Of a DNA stretch of 64,000 bases, positions 1 to 8,979 are shown piece by piece (the stretch's first letter is position 1; every line of letters starts with the position of its first letter). A model generated the notes under the pieces. That model searched no databases, was not told the DNA's origin, and saw only the letters and a program-made list of their open reading frames with translations. The stretch comes from Rhizobium sp. 007 (GTDB taxonomy: Bacteria; Pseudomonadota; Alphaproteobacteria; Rhizobiales; Rhizobiaceae), in NCBI RefSeq assembly GCF_015353075.1, contig NZ_CP064188.1, forward strand, positions 620,001 to 684,000, read 5' to 3'. The translations under genes were made by a program, and so were the position numbers.

Positions 1-149
1 CCCATGTGCTGATGACCTATGACGAGTTCGAGCGCCTGACCGGCAAGCACCGCAGCCTCGTCGATGCTCTCGCAATGCCGGGCCTTTCGGGAATCGAATT
101 TGATCCGCCTCGCGTTGAGATTACGCCGCGCGGGGTCGATCTATCTTGA
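1..149 (+). CDS. Antitoxin, C-terminal part (probable Phd/VapB type)
   Basis: Open frame entering from the left edge. The last 48 codons can be read, including LMTYDEFERLTG and ending GVDLS. The stop TGA lies inside the TTG start of the toxin gene that follows, a 4-base overlap typical of translationally coupled antitoxin-toxin pairs. The Phd/YefM and VapB families end in toxin-binding tails of this size, and a phrase like 'YDEFERL' is common in Phd-type antitoxins. The DNA-binding N-terminus is outside the window, so the exact family is inferred from position and fragment only. Confidence 0.6.
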   Translation, partial: HVLMTYDEFERLTGKHRSLVDALAMPGLSGIEFDPPRVEITPRGVDLS

Positions 150-568
150 TCTATCTGCTCGATACCAATGTCGTCTCCGAACTGCGCAAGATTGGTGACG
201 GTAAGGCCGATGCCAATGTGGTGGCGTGGATCGACGCGGAAGATGCAGTCAGTTTTTACATTTCGGCGATCACCATCCTTGAACTTGAACGGGGTATACT
301 CGGTGTGCAGCGCCGGGACGCGGCGCAGGGCGCTCGCTTGCGTTCATGGCTCGACAATCATGTGCGCCCGGAATTCGCAGGCCGTATCCTGCCGATAGAT
401 GACGCGATCGCGACACGCTGCGCGCATTTGCATATTCCTGACAGGCGCAACGAGGCCGATGCGCTCATTGCCGCGACCGCTCTGGTTCACGGCATGACCG
501 TCGTGACGCGCAATGTCAGGGACTTCGAGGGCACTGGCGTGGTCATAGTCGATCCTTGGCAGGGTTGA
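146..568 (+). CDS. vapC: Type II toxin, PIN-domain ribonuclease (VapC/FitB-like)
   Basis: 140 residues, the usual PIN-toxin length. It opens with the PIN signature IYLLDTNVVSEL (Asp6), has the second acidic residue in TILELERG (Glu46), and the later acidic cluster in NEADALIAATA and NVRDF. These residues bind Mg2+ for RNA cleavage in the family. The order of motifs resembles the FitB branch common in rhizobia. Translation starts at TTG overlapping the antitoxin stop by four bases, so toxin synthesis is coupled to antitoxin synthesis. Regulation is expected by conditional cooperativity at a promoter outside the window. The RNA target cannot be read from the sequence. Confidence 0.85.
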   Translation: MIYLLDTNVVSELRKIGDGKADANVVAWIDAEDAVSFYISAITILELERGILGVQRRDAAQGARLRSWLDNHVRPEFAGRILPIDDAIATRCAHLHIPDRRNEADALIAATALVHGMTVVTRNVRDFEGTGVVIVDPWQG

Positions 569-1316
569 TAGAATATTCCATCCCGTTCTCAAGACGGTCG
601 AGTTCGGTTCTGATAGGAAACCGCTTATCTGATGGCTAGGCGGATGTCGGCTTAACGTGATTGCAGATCCTGCTCGTTCTTTTAGTAGCCAGTAGATACT
701 GGCTTCGAGCGTCCCAACCGCTGTTGCTGCCGCTGCGAGACAGGATGGCGGCATCCGCGCCGCTGCCAAGGCATATGACGTCAGTGAGGCCTCGGTTAGG
801 CATGCTTATCCGGTGAGCTACTTCGCATTCCTATCTTTACCGAAGCGGCGAATTAAGACGGTACTGGCTTCCGCGCGTGCCGACCCTGCGGGCTTCAAGG
901 TTCAGTGCGAAATGCTCCTTCGCCACCCTATACGCATTATCCGCAGAGAGCTCTTGGTTCAGCCAGCGGCCAGTCGTCGAGTTCGTAGAGCACGATGCAC
1001 TCGCGCAGGCGTCGATGAAGAATTAATGGTCGTCGGCCTGGAATTGTTGACGTCCGCGGCGGGCTTCGGTCCAAACTGGGTGGCGACACGCTAGGGCTAG
1101 GCGACAGGTCTGGCTTTTATTCACCTTGCCCGTGACCGCTCACTCAAAGTTGCGCCGCCGCAGGAATCTTTTCTCATCGATGACATTTTCGACCGCTGTG
1201 GACAGGCTCCCTGTACCGCATTGATTTCTCTAATGGATCACGAGTTTTCATGCTGTGGAGGACGCTTGAGCTGAGATGCCATCCGAAACATGCCGATTGA
1301 CTCGCTTTTCGCATAG
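569..1316. other. Gene-poor stretch with decayed sequences
   Basis: No intact gene is convincing here. The 93-codon frame at 813-1094 is the reverse-strand shadow of a decayed MNT-HEPN gene (separate entry). Around 720-810 on the plus strand a short frame reads RQDGGIRAAAKAYDVSE, which looks like a helix-turn-helix remnant, perhaps from a DUF433-type antitoxin; this is a weak guess. The rest, 1070-1316, shows nothing recognisable. Confidence 0.5.
900..1065 (-). pseudogene. Remnant of an MNT-HEPN (nucleotidyltransferase-HEPN) gene
   Basis: The plus-strand text from about 905 to 1065 matches that at about 15815-15975, inside the intact MNT-HEPN gene, in many long blocks. Examples are cgaaatgctcctt-gccaccctatacg and gtcgtcgag-tcgtagagcacgat. 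Read on the minus strand it gives pieces such as IVLYELDD-PLAEP and AYRVAKEHF in different frames with stops between, so it is frameshifted and truncated at both ends. It is a paralogous relic, not a functional gene. Confidence 0.7.
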
Positions 1317-1331
1317 GAACAAAAGAGGAAC
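1317..1331 (+). promoter_or_regulatory. LexA (SOS) box upstream of imuA
   Basis: The sequence GAAC-AAAAGAG-GAAC is an exact match to the alphaproteobacterial LexA operator GAAC-N7-GAAC. It lies 49 bases before the imuA ATG. It predicts repression of imuA-imuB-dnaE2 by LexA and induction by DNA damage, as established for this cassette in Caulobacter and Sinorhizobium. Confidence 0.85.
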
Positions 1332-1380
1332 ATTCTCGCTTTTAAACGGGATGGAAACCTGCTTTTGACGAAGGCCACAG

Positions 1381-2139
1381 ATGGCGCAGCCGCGCGCGAA
1401 CCTTACCCTCTCCGAGCTTCGAGGCCGTATTCAGCATCTCGAAGGAACGGCTAGCCGCCGCAAGGTCGTCCTGCCGTTCGGGGTGGCCGAAATCGATGGA
1501 CACCTTCCGGGCGGTGGCCTTTCATACGGAGCATTGCATGAGGTCGCCGGCGGCGGGACAGGGACTGTCGATGGAGCGGCCGCAGCGCTGTTTGCGGCGG
1601 GAATCGCCGCCCGCACAAAGGGTAAAATCCTGTGGTGCCTGACAAGGCCCGACCTGTTTTTTCCGGCCATATCTCAGGCGGGGCTGCATGCCGACCGGGT
1701 GATCTTCTGCGAGGCCGACCGGGAAGAGGATGTGTTGGCTTCAATGGAAGAAGGCCTCGGTTTCGGTGGCCTTGGAGCGGTGGTCGGCGAGCTCGTACGT
1801 CTTCCCATGACAGTCTCGCGCCGTCTCCAGCTGGCAGCCGAAAAGACCGGCACGATGGGTATAGCGCTCCGGCGCTGGCGGCGGCAGACAGAAGCCTCGG
1901 ACTACGGCCAGCCCACCGCTGCAACAACGAGATGGCGCGTGAGCGTCTTGCCGTCCGAACCGCTTCCCGTTGCCGGTGTCGGCCGGGCGCGATGGCTGGC
2001 GGAATTGATGCGTGTGAAGGCGGGCGAGTGTGCTGAGTTTGAAATAGGAGCCTGCGATGCCAAGGGTCGTATCTGTCTACTTCCCGCGTCTGGCCACGGA
2101 TCGGATCAGACGGCATGGAGCAGAAGCCGTGCCAGCTGA
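1381..2139 (+). CDS. imuA: ImuA, SOS mutagenesis accessory protein
   Basis: 252 residues of the ImuA family, distantly RecA/SulA-like. It has the characteristic N-terminal phrase LPFGVAEIDGHLPGGGLSYGALHEVAG and a Rossmann-like core with KGKILWCLTRPD and DREEDVLASMEEGL. In Caulobacter and related bacteria ImuA works with ImuB and the DnaE2 polymerase in error-prone bypass of DNA lesions. Its reading frame overlaps the start of imuB by 83 bases, showing tight coupling. A LexA box lies 49 bases upstream. The start ATG follows an AAGGCCACAG leader that gives only a modest ribosome site. Identification is secure from both sequence and synteny. Confidence 0.93.
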   Translation: MAQPRANLTLSELRGRIQHLEGTASRRKVVLPFGVAEIDGHLPGGGLSYGALHEVAGGGTGTVDGAAAALFAAGIAARTKGKILWCLTRPDLFFPAISQAGLHADRVIFCEADREEDVLASMEEGLGFGGLGAVVGELVRLPMTVSRRLQLAAEKTGTMGIALRRWRRQTEASDYGQPTAATTRWRVSVLPSEPLPVAGVGRARWLAELMRVKAGECAEFEIGACDAKGRICLLPASGHGSDQTAWSRSRAS

Positions 2140-3571
2140 ATGCCCGCTCGTCGTCATCTCGAAGAGCGGCTCCAAGCGATGGATTTCTGCCGCCGACTGC
2201 AATGCGTCAAAGCTCGGTCTAAGAATCGGCATGCCCGCCAGCAAGGCTCAGGCGATGGTCGCCGATCTGGTCATGGTTGACGCGGCTCCTGGCGAGGACG
2301 CCGCCGCGCTCGAGCGCCTCGCCCTTTGGGCGCTCCGGCAGTACACACCGGTGGTCGCCGTGGACGGGACAGATGGCTTCGTGATGGACACCGAGGGGGC
2401 GGATCATCTGCAGGGCGGCGAAGCCCTCCTCGTCAGCGGTCTGGTGAACAGACTGCGGGCGAAGGGATTGTCAGCGAAGGCAGCCGTAGCCGATACCTGG
2501 GGTGCGGCCCACGCGCTTGCGAGGCTGACTTCGGACGAAACGACCGTCGTCCCCGTTGGAGCGGTTGCCAAGGCAGTAACCGAACTGCCGATCCACTGTC
2601 TCAGGCTGCCATCGGAAATGGTCCAGGGTCTGCGGGTGCTCGGTGTTGATACCGTCGGCCAGCTCTCGGCAATGCCGCGCGCACCCCTGACGCTTCGCTT
2701 TGGTCCGGAACCCGGCCGTCGCCTCGACCAGATGTTTGGCCGGATCGCCGAACCGATTGACCCGATCCGTACGCCGGACCTGGTCGAGGTATCCCGCAAT
2801 TTCTCCGAACCGATCGGCGCGGCCGAAACCATCGCAAAATACACGCGCCGCCTCGTCGTTCAATTGACGGCCAGACTGGAGGAGCGAGGGCTTGGCGTGC
2901 GCCGATGCGACCTGATCATTCATCGCGTGGACAACATCATGCAATGTCTGAGGGCGGGCCTCGCCAAGCCTGTCCGCGAGCCCGCCCGTCTTTCGAAACT
3001 CCTCTGCGACCGCATAGAGAAGATCGATCCTGGCTTCGGAATCGAGAAGATGGCGCTCGTTGCCGTTATGGTCGAACCGCTGGAGGAGAAGCAAATCGCC
3101 TCCTCGTTGATCGAGGAGACGGTCGTCGACGTGACGCCATTGGTCGATATCCTCGGCAATCGCGGCCAGCGTCTCTATCGCGTCGCCCCCGTTGCTTCCG
3201 ACGTTCCGGAAAGGTCCGTCAGGAAGATCAGTCCGACGGCAGATGAAACCGGAGAGAACTGGGCGGCGAAGTGGCCCAGGCCGTCACGTCTGCTTTCGAC
3301 GCCCGAGCGGATCGAGGTGATCGCCTTGCTTCCCGACCAGCCACCTGCCGTCTTCACCTGGCGCGGCAAGCGGCGACGCGTAAAACGCGCCGACGGTCCA
3401 GAACGCATCTTCGGCGAATGGTGGCTTCGCCCCACGGAGATGTCCGCGGTTCGGGATTACTTCGTCGTCGAAGACGAGGTGGGCGAACGATACTGGATCT
3501 TTCGGGCCGGCGACGGTGTCGATGCGGAGACCGGCTCCCATCGATGGTTCCTCCATGGAGTGTTCGGATGA
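2057..3571 (+). CDS. imuB: ImuB, Y-family polymerase-like mutagenesis protein
   Basis: 504 residues. The N-terminal two thirds follow the Y-family polymerase layout ([58 protein letters not shown]), but the canonical polymerase triad is not preserved. For example, the usual IDMDCFFA start is replaced by VYFPRLATD. This matches what is known of ImuB: inactive as a polymerase, it bridges the beta clamp and DnaE2. The C-terminus carries the ImuB-specific tail with GEWWLRPTE and YWIFRAG. The start overlaps imuA, and the TGA stop overlaps the dnaE2 ATG as ATGA. Confidence 0.93.
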   Translation: MPRVVSVYFPRLATDRIRRHGAEAVPAECPLVVISKSGSKRWISAADCNASKLGLRIGMPASKAQAMVADLVMVDAAPGEDAAALERLALWALRQYTPVVAVDGTDGFVMDTEGADHLQGGEALLVSGLVNRLRAKGLSAKAAVADTWGAAHALARLTSDETTVVPVGAVAKAVTELPIHCLRLPSEMVQGLRVLGVDTVGQLSAMPRAPLTLRFGPEPGRRLDQMFGRIAEPIDPIRTPDLVEVSRNFSEPIGAAETIAKYTRRLVVQLTARLEERGLGVRRCDLIIHRVDNIMQCLRAGLAKPVREPARLSKLLCDRIEKIDPGFGIEKMALVAVMVEPLEEKQIASSLIEETVVDVTPLVDILGNRGQRLYRVAPVASDVPERSVRKISPTADETGENWAAKWPRPSRLLSTPERIEVIALLPDQPPAVFTWRGKRRRVKRADGPERIFGEWWLRPTEMSAVRDYFVVEDEVGERYWIFRAGDGVDAETGSHRWFLHGVFG

Positions 3572-6500
3572 GATACGCCGAGTTCCAGGTCACGACGCAT
3601 TTCTCCTTCCTGCGAGGCGCCAGTTCCGCCGAGGAACTCTTTGCCACAGCCGCGGTCCTCGGTATCGATGCGCTCGGCGTCGTTGATCGCAATACTCTGG
3701 CAGGAATCGTGCGTGCCTGGGAGGCGGCGAAGACAACCGGCGTGCGGCTCGTTGTCGGATGCCGGCTGGATCTTTCGGACGGCATGTCGATCCTCGTTTA
3801 CCCGACAGATCGTCCGGCTTACTCGCGGCTCTGCCGTCTGCTGTCGCTCGGAAAATCGCGGGGCGGCAAGGGAAACTGCGTTCTCGATTTCTCGGATGTC
3901 GCCCAGTACGCCGATGGCCTCATTGCAGTCCTCGTTCCGGACGAGGCAGACGAGACCTGCGGCATGCAGTTGCGCAAGCTCGCCGAGCTCTTCGATGACC
4001 GTGCCTATGTCAGCCTCTGTCTCCGGCGTCGGCCGAACGACAGGCTGCGCCTCCATGGTATTTCGACCTTGGCGACCCGATTCAAAGTTCGGACAGTTGT
4101 CACCAACGACGTGCTGTTTCACGAGCCTTCCCGCCGCCAGCTACAGGACGTCGTGACCTGCATTCGCAACAAGACAACGATCGACGATGTCGGCTTCGAG
4201 CGCGAGCGGCATGCAGACCGTTTCCTCAAGGCTCCCGAGGAAATGCATCGGCTGTTTGCCGAATATCCCGAGGCGTTGGCCCGAACGCGGGAGATCGCCG
4301 ACCGCTGCCGTTTCGATCTGAGCGAACTCGAATATCAGTATCCCGAGGAGGCGATCGTTCCGGGTCTCGACGCCCAGCAGAGCCTTACGAAGTTCGCCTG
4401 GGAAGGGGCGGCCGAACGATATCCCGAGGGCATTCCCGACAAGGTCAGGAGGGCAGTCCAGCATGAGCTCGAACTCATCAGGACCATGAAATACGCGCCG
4501 TACTTCCTGACGGTCTACAGCATCGTGCGGTTCGCGCGTTCAAAGGGCATTCTGTGTCAGGGCAGGGGATCTGCGGCGAACTCGGCCGTCTGCTATTGCC
4601 TCGGCATCACCTCAATCGATCCGGAAACCAACGATCTTTTGTTCGAGCGCTTCGTCAGCCAGGAGCGCAATGAGCCGCCGGACATCGATGTGGACTTCGA
4701 GCACGAGCGGCGCGAAGAGGTCATCCAGTGGATTTACGAGACCTACGGCCGGAGCAAGGCAGCACTCTGCTCCACGGTCACGCGATACCGAACGAAGGGT
4801 GCGCTGCGCGACGTCGGCAAGGCGCTTTCGCTTCCCGAGGACATGATCGCCCAGCTTTCATCCGGCGTCTGGGGCTGGTCGGACGGCGTCAGCGAGAAGC
4901 ATCTCAAGGAGAACAATCTCAACGCCTCGGACTACCGCCTGCGCCTGACCCTCGACCTTGCGCGGCAGTTGATGGGTGCGCCCCGGCATCTTGGGCAGCA
5001 TCCTGGCGGCTTCGTGCTGACCCATGACAGGCTGGACGACCTCGTGCCGATCGAGCCGGCGGCGATGGACGACCGTCAGGTCGTCGAATGGGACAAGGAC
5101 GACATCGATGCGCTGCGCTTCATGAAGGTCGACGTGTTGGCGCTTGGAATGCTGACCTGCATGTCCAAGGCCTTCGCGCTGATGGCCGAACACAAAGGAG
5201 ACAACAAGGACATAGCGTCAATTCCGCAGGAGGACCCGGCGACCTACGCGATGATCCGCAAGGCCGACACGCTTGGGACGTTCCAGATCGAATCGCGCGC
5301 CCAGATGTCGATGCTCCCGAGACTGAAACCGAGGACGTTCTACGACCTGGTGATCCAGGTGGCGATCGTGAGGCCCGGGCCGATCCAGGGCGACATGGTG
5401 CATCCGTATCTCAGGCGGCGGGAGGGCCGGGAGAAGGTCGAATACCCCACACCGGAACTGGAGGCGGTGCTGAGCAAGACGCTTGGCGTGCCGCTTTTTC
5501 AGGAGAGCGCGATGAAGGTCGCAATGGTCTGCGCCGGCTTTACCGCGGGAGAGGCGGACCAGCTGCGGCGCGCGATGGCGACCTTCAAGCACACGGGAGG
5601 GGTTTCGAAGTTCAAGGACAAGCTGGTGTCCGGCATGGTGAAAAACGGCTATTCGCCGGAGTTCGCCGAAAAGACCTTCAGTCAGCTCGAAGGTTTCGGC
5701 AGTTATGGCTTTCCCGAGAGCCATGCGGCGTCCTTTGCACTGATTGCCTACGCCTCAAGTTGGGTGAAACGCCACCATCCGGACGCCTTTTGCGCGGCTC
5801 TCCTGAACTCCCAGCCGATGGGTTTTTATGCTCCGGCCCAGATCGTTGCCGACGCCAGGGCTCACGGGATCGAGATCCGGCCCGTTTGCGTAAATCGGTC
5901 CCGCTGGGATTGCACCCTGGAAGACGGGGCGGGTTCGCGTCATCGCGCGGTTCGACTTGGATTGCGGATGGTGCGGGGTTTGGCGACGGCAGACGCCGCG
6001 AGGATCGTCGCGTCCCGCGCCGGACAGTTTTTCGTCTCGGCCGACGACATATGGCGGCGATCAGGCGTGCCCACGGCCTCTCTGGTCAAGCTTGCCGAAG
6101 CGGACGCTTTCCTCCCGTCGATGGGCCTTGAACGGCGTGAGGCGCTCTGGGCGATCAAGGCGTTGCGCGACGAACCGCTCGAACTATGGGCCGCGGCGGC
6201 GGAGCGGGAAGAAAAAGCGATTGCGGAAATGCAGGAACCCGAAGTCACGCTGAAATCGATGACGCAGGGCATGGAGGTCGTGGAAGACTACAGTCACACG
6301 GGTCTGACCCTGCGACAGCATCCCGTGTCCTTCCTTCGTGAGGATCTCAGGAAACGGAGCATTGTCACCTGTGCCGAGGCGACGGCCGAACGCGACGGGC
6401 GCTGGCTGATGACGGCGGGACTGGTCCTCGTACGCCAAAGGCCTGGATCGGCCAAGGGCGTGATGTTCATGACGCTGGAGGATGAGACCGGCATCGTCAA

Positions 6501-6828
6501 CGCCGTCATTTGGCCGAGCCTCTTTGAGAAACAGAGGCGGGTCGTGTTGTCCGCCACGATGCTGGCTATCAATGGCAAGATCCAGCGCGAGGGGGACGTC
6601 GTCCATCTGGTCGCTCAGCGGCTGTTCGACCTGTCGTCGGATCTTGGAGGTCTCGGCGAGCGCGGCGGAGCGTTTCCGTTGCAACATGGTCGCGGTGATG
6701 GGGTCGTTCACGGAAGCGGTTCACCGGATTCGCGGGATCGACCAGAGCCCTTGGCATCGCCGCGAGATATCTATGAGCCCGATCGGCACATCGACACGCT
6801 GAAGATCAAATCGCGGAACTTCCATTGA
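3568..6828 (+). CDS. dnaE2: DnaE2, error-prone DNA polymerase III alpha subunit
   Basis: 1086 residues, the normal DnaE2 length. The start at 3568 is chosen because it gives the family N-terminus [20 protein letters not shown] and overlaps the imuB stop as ATGA; an open frame continuing upstream to 3271 is only imuB shadow. Domains in order: PHP domain (about 1-250), C-family polymerase palm and fingers with the catalytic acidic motif [13 protein letters not shown] near residue 370, helix-hairpin-helix region, and a C-terminal OB fold ([22 protein letters not shown]). It carries out SOS-induced translesion synthesis together with ImuA and ImuB, and is under the upstream LexA box as part of the operon. 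Confidence 0.95.
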   Translation: MRYAEFQVTTHFSFLRGASSAEELFATAAVLGIDALGVVDRNTLAGIVRAWEAAKTTGVRLVVGCRLDLSDGMSILVYPTDRPAYSRLCRLLSLGKSRGGKGNCVLDFSDVAQYADGLIAVLVPDEADETCGMQLRKLAELFDDRAYVSLCLRRRPNDRLRLHGISTLATRFKVRTVVTNDVLFHEPSRRQLQDVVTCIRNKTTIDDVGFERERHADRFLKAPEEMHRLFAEYPEALARTREIADRCRFDLSELEYQYPEEAIVPGLDAQQSLTKFAWEGAAERYPEGIPDKVRRAVQHELELIRTMKYAPYFLTVYSIVRFARSKGILCQGRGSAANSAVCYCLGITSIDPETNDLLFERFVSQERNEPPDIDVDFEHERREEVIQWIYETYGRSKAALCSTVTRYRTKGALRDVGKALSLPEDMIAQLSSGVWGWSDGVSEKHLKENNLNASDYRLRLTLDLARQLMGAPRHLGQHPGGFVLTHDRLDDLVPIEPAAMDDRQVVEWDKDDIDALRFMKVDVLALGMLTCMSKAFALMAEHKGDNKDIASIPQEDPATYAMIRKADTLGTFQIESRAQMSMLPRLKPRTFYDLVIQVAIVRPGPIQGDMVHPYLRRREGREKVEYPTPELEAVLSKTLGVPLFQESAMKVAMVCAGFTAGEADQLRRAMATFKHTGGVSKFKDKLVSGMVKNGYSPEFAEKTFSQLEGFGSYGFPESHAASFALIAYASSWVKRHHPDAFCAALLNSQPMGFYAPAQIVADARAHGIEIRPVCVNRSRWDCTLEDGAGSRHRAVRLGLRMVRGLATADAARIVASRAGQFFVSADDIWRRSGVPTASLVKLAEADAFLPSMGLERREALWAIKALRDEPLELWAAAAEREEKAIAEMQEPEVTLKSMTQGMEVVEDYSHTGLTLRQHPVSFLREDLRKRSIVTCAEATAERDGRWLMTAGLVLVRQRPGSAKGVMFMTLEDETGIVNAVIWPSLFEKQRRVVLSATMLAINGKIQREGDVVHLVAQRLFDLSSDLGGLGERGGAFPLQHGRGDGVVHGSGSPDSRDRPEPLASPRDIYEPDRHIDTLKIKSRNFH

Positions 6829-7259
6829 TCGAAGGTGCGCCGGGCGGTTTGCTATCGCGGCCGAGGCAGGCGCAATAGTTGGCGGGTGTCGGAATTTTGG
6901 CCACAGGCGCGTGCAAGAGAGAGCGGACACGGTAGGAGGTATCGTGGTCCACGCGAAAAACGCTCCAGCAGGCTTTGAAAGGGCTTTGATTTTGAAGCGG
7001 GCGCGCTAATCGCGCGAGAATGCGGTTGCTATTCGCGTCGGCCCGCCTTCATGAGTGCTGGTGGCGGACAATTCACTCATTGCAGTGGGCCGTCCGGCGC
7101 CTGTCAGAAATTTGGGAAAGGAATGACGCTTCCTATTGAAAATAGCCTTTCGTACCTTGTGCTTGTTAGAGGCAAACGGAGCCAAAGACAAGCCGGCAGA
7201 GATTAGTCTGGACAACGCCTCTCCGCCGGCCCGGTTAACTCAAGACAAGGACAAATACC
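6829..7259. other. Intergenic, nothing identified
   Basis: The 431 bases between dnaE2 and the first small secreted protein contain only short shadow frames. Nothing resembling an RNA gene or mobile-element end was seen. The promoter for the next gene must lie here or just before 7260, but no clear -35/-10 pair was singled out. Confidence 0.5.
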
Positions 7260-7607
7260 ATGAAGACGCTTCTCGCGGCTACCCTGGCCGCTGTGACTTT
7301 TCTGACCACCGGCATGGCCGAGGCCGCCAATAATCGCTTCGAACTCCATAACTACAGTGGCGAGGATGTTTTCGAAGTCTATATCCGCGGCCCTGCCACG
7401 GAGTGGAGCGATGGCCTGCTTGGCCCAAGCATCTTGGAATACGGGGACTCGCTGTACATAGATCCGCTCGGCCATCAATGCGACTTCGATGTGATGTTGG
7501 TAACGTATGACGGCTCGGAGCACGTGTTCCACGAGTACGTCTGCAACATCTCCGATGTGGAGCTTACCAGCTACAGTGGCGGTGGCTTCCGCTTCGTCAC
7601 TTACTGA
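7260..7607 (+). CDS. Small secreted protein of unknown function (115 aa)
   Basis: The N-terminus MKTLLAATLAAVTFLTTGMAEA is a clear Sec signal peptide, with cleavage expected after AEA near residue 22. The mature part is about 93 residues, acidic and aromatic-rich (NRFELHNYSGEDVFEVYIRG; YGDSLYIDPLGHQCDFDV), with two cysteines (in HQCDF and YVCNIS) that could form a disulfide in the periplasm. It looks like a compact beta-sandwich, but this is a guess. It ends just before a 30-base perfect palindrome. It is the first gene of a block of exported proteins that includes two caspase-like proteins and a trypsin-like enzyme, which suggests but does not prove a shared role. Confidence 0.75.
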   Translation: MKTLLAATLAAVTFLTTGMAEAANNRFELHNYSGEDVFEVYIRGPATEWSDGLLGPSILEYGDSLYIDPLGHQCDFDVMLVTYDGSEHVFHEYVCNISDVELTSYSGGGFRFVTY

Positions 7608-7616
7608 TGTAAAAAA

Positions 7617-7646
7617 CGAAGAGCGCGATGTACATCGCGCTCTTCG
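7617..7646. repeat. 30-base perfect palindrome
   Basis: The half-site cgaagagcgcgatgt is followed immediately by its exact reverse complement. On the minus strand the hairpin is followed by TTTTTT (the complement of 7611-7616), a rho-independent terminator layout for transcripts arriving from the right, such as the XRE-like regulator. On the plus strand no U-run follows, although the hairpin could still slow transcription after the small secreted protein gene. Confidence 0.7.
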
Positions 7647-7663
7647 TGCAGGCGGGGGAGGGG

Positions 7664-8224
7664 ATGTACCGTCGTCGTTGGCTGCTCAGCGCCTTTGCCA
7701 CTGGATACCTCGGAGGAGCGTGTTACGCTCATCCAGCGGAGCAACTCGCAAATCCCTTTGGGGGTATGCCGCCGGAGTTTAGCCGTGGGGATGAGCCGGC
7801 ATATCAACGGACCCGGGAGTGGCAGGGCGAGCTCTTCAATCTTCGCAGGACGTTTTCGCTCGTCATTTCGAGATTCAGCGATGGGAGCGTTGATCGGACT
7901 TTGAGCGTAACAAGCCGCTCTGCTGACAACGACGTTTATTGTCTGGGATATCCGAACTTCAAGTTCACCGGAACGACCCTCACTATTCAGCCCCACGTTG
8001 GCGGCTGTTGGAATACTGTGGGTGCCGGAACCATTCAGAACGAATATGGCGGACATGTTGACCTTGGCGGATCAAGGTATGGCTCATTTGTATGCCTGTT
8101 AGCCGCAGGTAGGGGAACTTGCACCTACACCTCCAGATCGACAGGCAAGAAGCACAAATTCGAAATTACCGAGACAGAGGATTCGGAAGCTTGCTCCGCA
8201 GACGGCTTTGAGAGGGATTGTTGA
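7664..8224 (+). CDS. Cysteine-rich exported protein of unknown function
   Basis: 186 residues from the ATG at 7664, chosen over an upstream ATG at 7628 because that lies inside the palindrome, while 7664 follows a strong GGGGGAGGGG ribosome site. The N-terminus MYRRRWLLSAFATGYLGGACYA looks like a signal peptide. The mature part has seven or so cysteines, spaced in VYCLGYP, GGCWNT, FVCLLAAGRGTC and the end EACSADGFERDC, suggesting disulfides in the periplasm. No family was recognised. Its last 59 bases overlap, tail to tail, the 3' end of the convergent regulator gene. Confidence 0.65.
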   Translation: MYRRRWLLSAFATGYLGGACYAHPAEQLANPFGGMPPEFSRGDEPAYQRTREWQGELFNLRRTFSLVISRFSDGSVDRTLSVTSRSADNDVYCLGYPNFKFTGTTLTIQPHVGGCWNTVGAGTIQNEYGGHVDLGGSRYGSFVCLLAAGRGTCTYTSRSTGKKHKFEITETEDSEACSADGFERDC

Positions 8225-8921
8225 TCAACAAACTCGCTTGTGCGGTCACCACTTCGCATGATGTGTCGATAAGGCGCTTATACCGCTCGTAATCTTGATC
8301 TTTTGGATGCACGTAGCGGGTCTCCGTTTCCTCTTTGGTGCCGCACAGAGCGACCGGGACAAGGCGCGGTGCGAAGACTTGTTCGCCGATTCTGCCAATC
8401 GTGTACAAGCCTCCATGCATGGTTCTGGTGAAATCCATCACTCCCAGTATGTTGAGATTATGAAGCCCGCCGGCGTTGGAAACTATGAAGATGTGTGGCA
8501 CCCTTTTAGGCATGGAGATGTAACCGAATTGCTTGAATTCGCTCTCAGCGATGCCTTTGTGCCGTATTTGGAGGCATGCATTCTCCTCGGACCAATCAAT
8601 CCTCATCGAGTAGCAGTGAATGGTGGCCACATCCTCAAACGAGTAGCGTAGATATTCGAACGTGCCCTGGTAGCGCTCCGCTTCCTCAAACGTGTAGCTG
8701 CCATAGCGCTCACTCGATACACGAGAGCGAAATCGAACTCCGGTGCCTTTTTCAACTTTGGCCAAACCCTTTTCGGTGAAGAGACCAGTCACCATTTTGT
8801 TCACATTGCTGAGGGAAGTGCCTGTCTTATGCGCAAAACCTTCCCTGCTAAGCTTTCTCTCCACGATGTAACGTTGGATGGCCTGGCCTATTCTCTTCTT
8901 CTCGTCGTGATCCATATGCAT
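8166..8921 (-). CDS. XRE-like DNA-binding protein with C-terminal sensor-like domain
   Basis: 251 residues. Residues 8-50 (KKRIGQAIQRYIVERKLSREGFAHKTGTSLSNVNKMVTGLFTEK, in parts) have the spacing of a lambda-Cro/XRE helix-turn-helix, with GTSLSNVNKM as the recognition helix. The remaining 200 residues form an alpha/beta domain with no familiar motif (YQGTFEYLRYSFED, MPKRVPHIFIVSNAGG). In rhizobia similar layouts occur in uncharacterised regulators. It lies 58 bases downstream of the first caspase-like gene on the same strand, so the two may be co-transcribed. Its 3' end overlaps the convergent small secreted protein gene. A regulator of the protease block is the simplest reading. Confidence 0.6.
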   Translation of the reverse strand: MHMDHDEKKRIGQAIQRYIVERKLSREGFAHKTGTSLSNVNKMVTGLFTEKGLAKVEKGTGVRFRSRVSSERYGSYTFEEAERYQGTFEYLRYSFEDVATIHCYSMRIDWSEENACLQIRHKGIAESEFKQFGYISMPKRVPHIFIVSNAGGLHNLNILGVMDFTRTMHGGLYTIGRIGEQVFAPRLVPVALCGTKEETETRYVHPKDQDYERYKRLIDTSCEVVTAQASLLINNPSQSRLRSKLPNPLSR

Positions 8922-8979
8922 CTCATATTCGCAGCGTTGAGATGAATTGCTTGGCTCCAGTTATCCTTCACCTCTTGCT

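Noticed and set aside
813..1094. 93-codon plus-strand open frame
   Set aside because: It lies antisense to a decayed MNT-HEPN fragment, and its similarity to a frame over the intact gene is only a mirror of that relation.
3271..3567. Upstream extension of the dnaE2 frame
   Set aside because: It runs inside imuB, has no ribosome site and would add 99 residues unlike the DnaE2 family; the ATG at 3568 gives the standard start.
7628..7663. Earlier ATG for the cysteine-rich secreted protein
   Set aside because: It lies in the 30-base palindrome and would put twelve residues before the signal peptide; the ATG at 7664 has a strong ribosome site.
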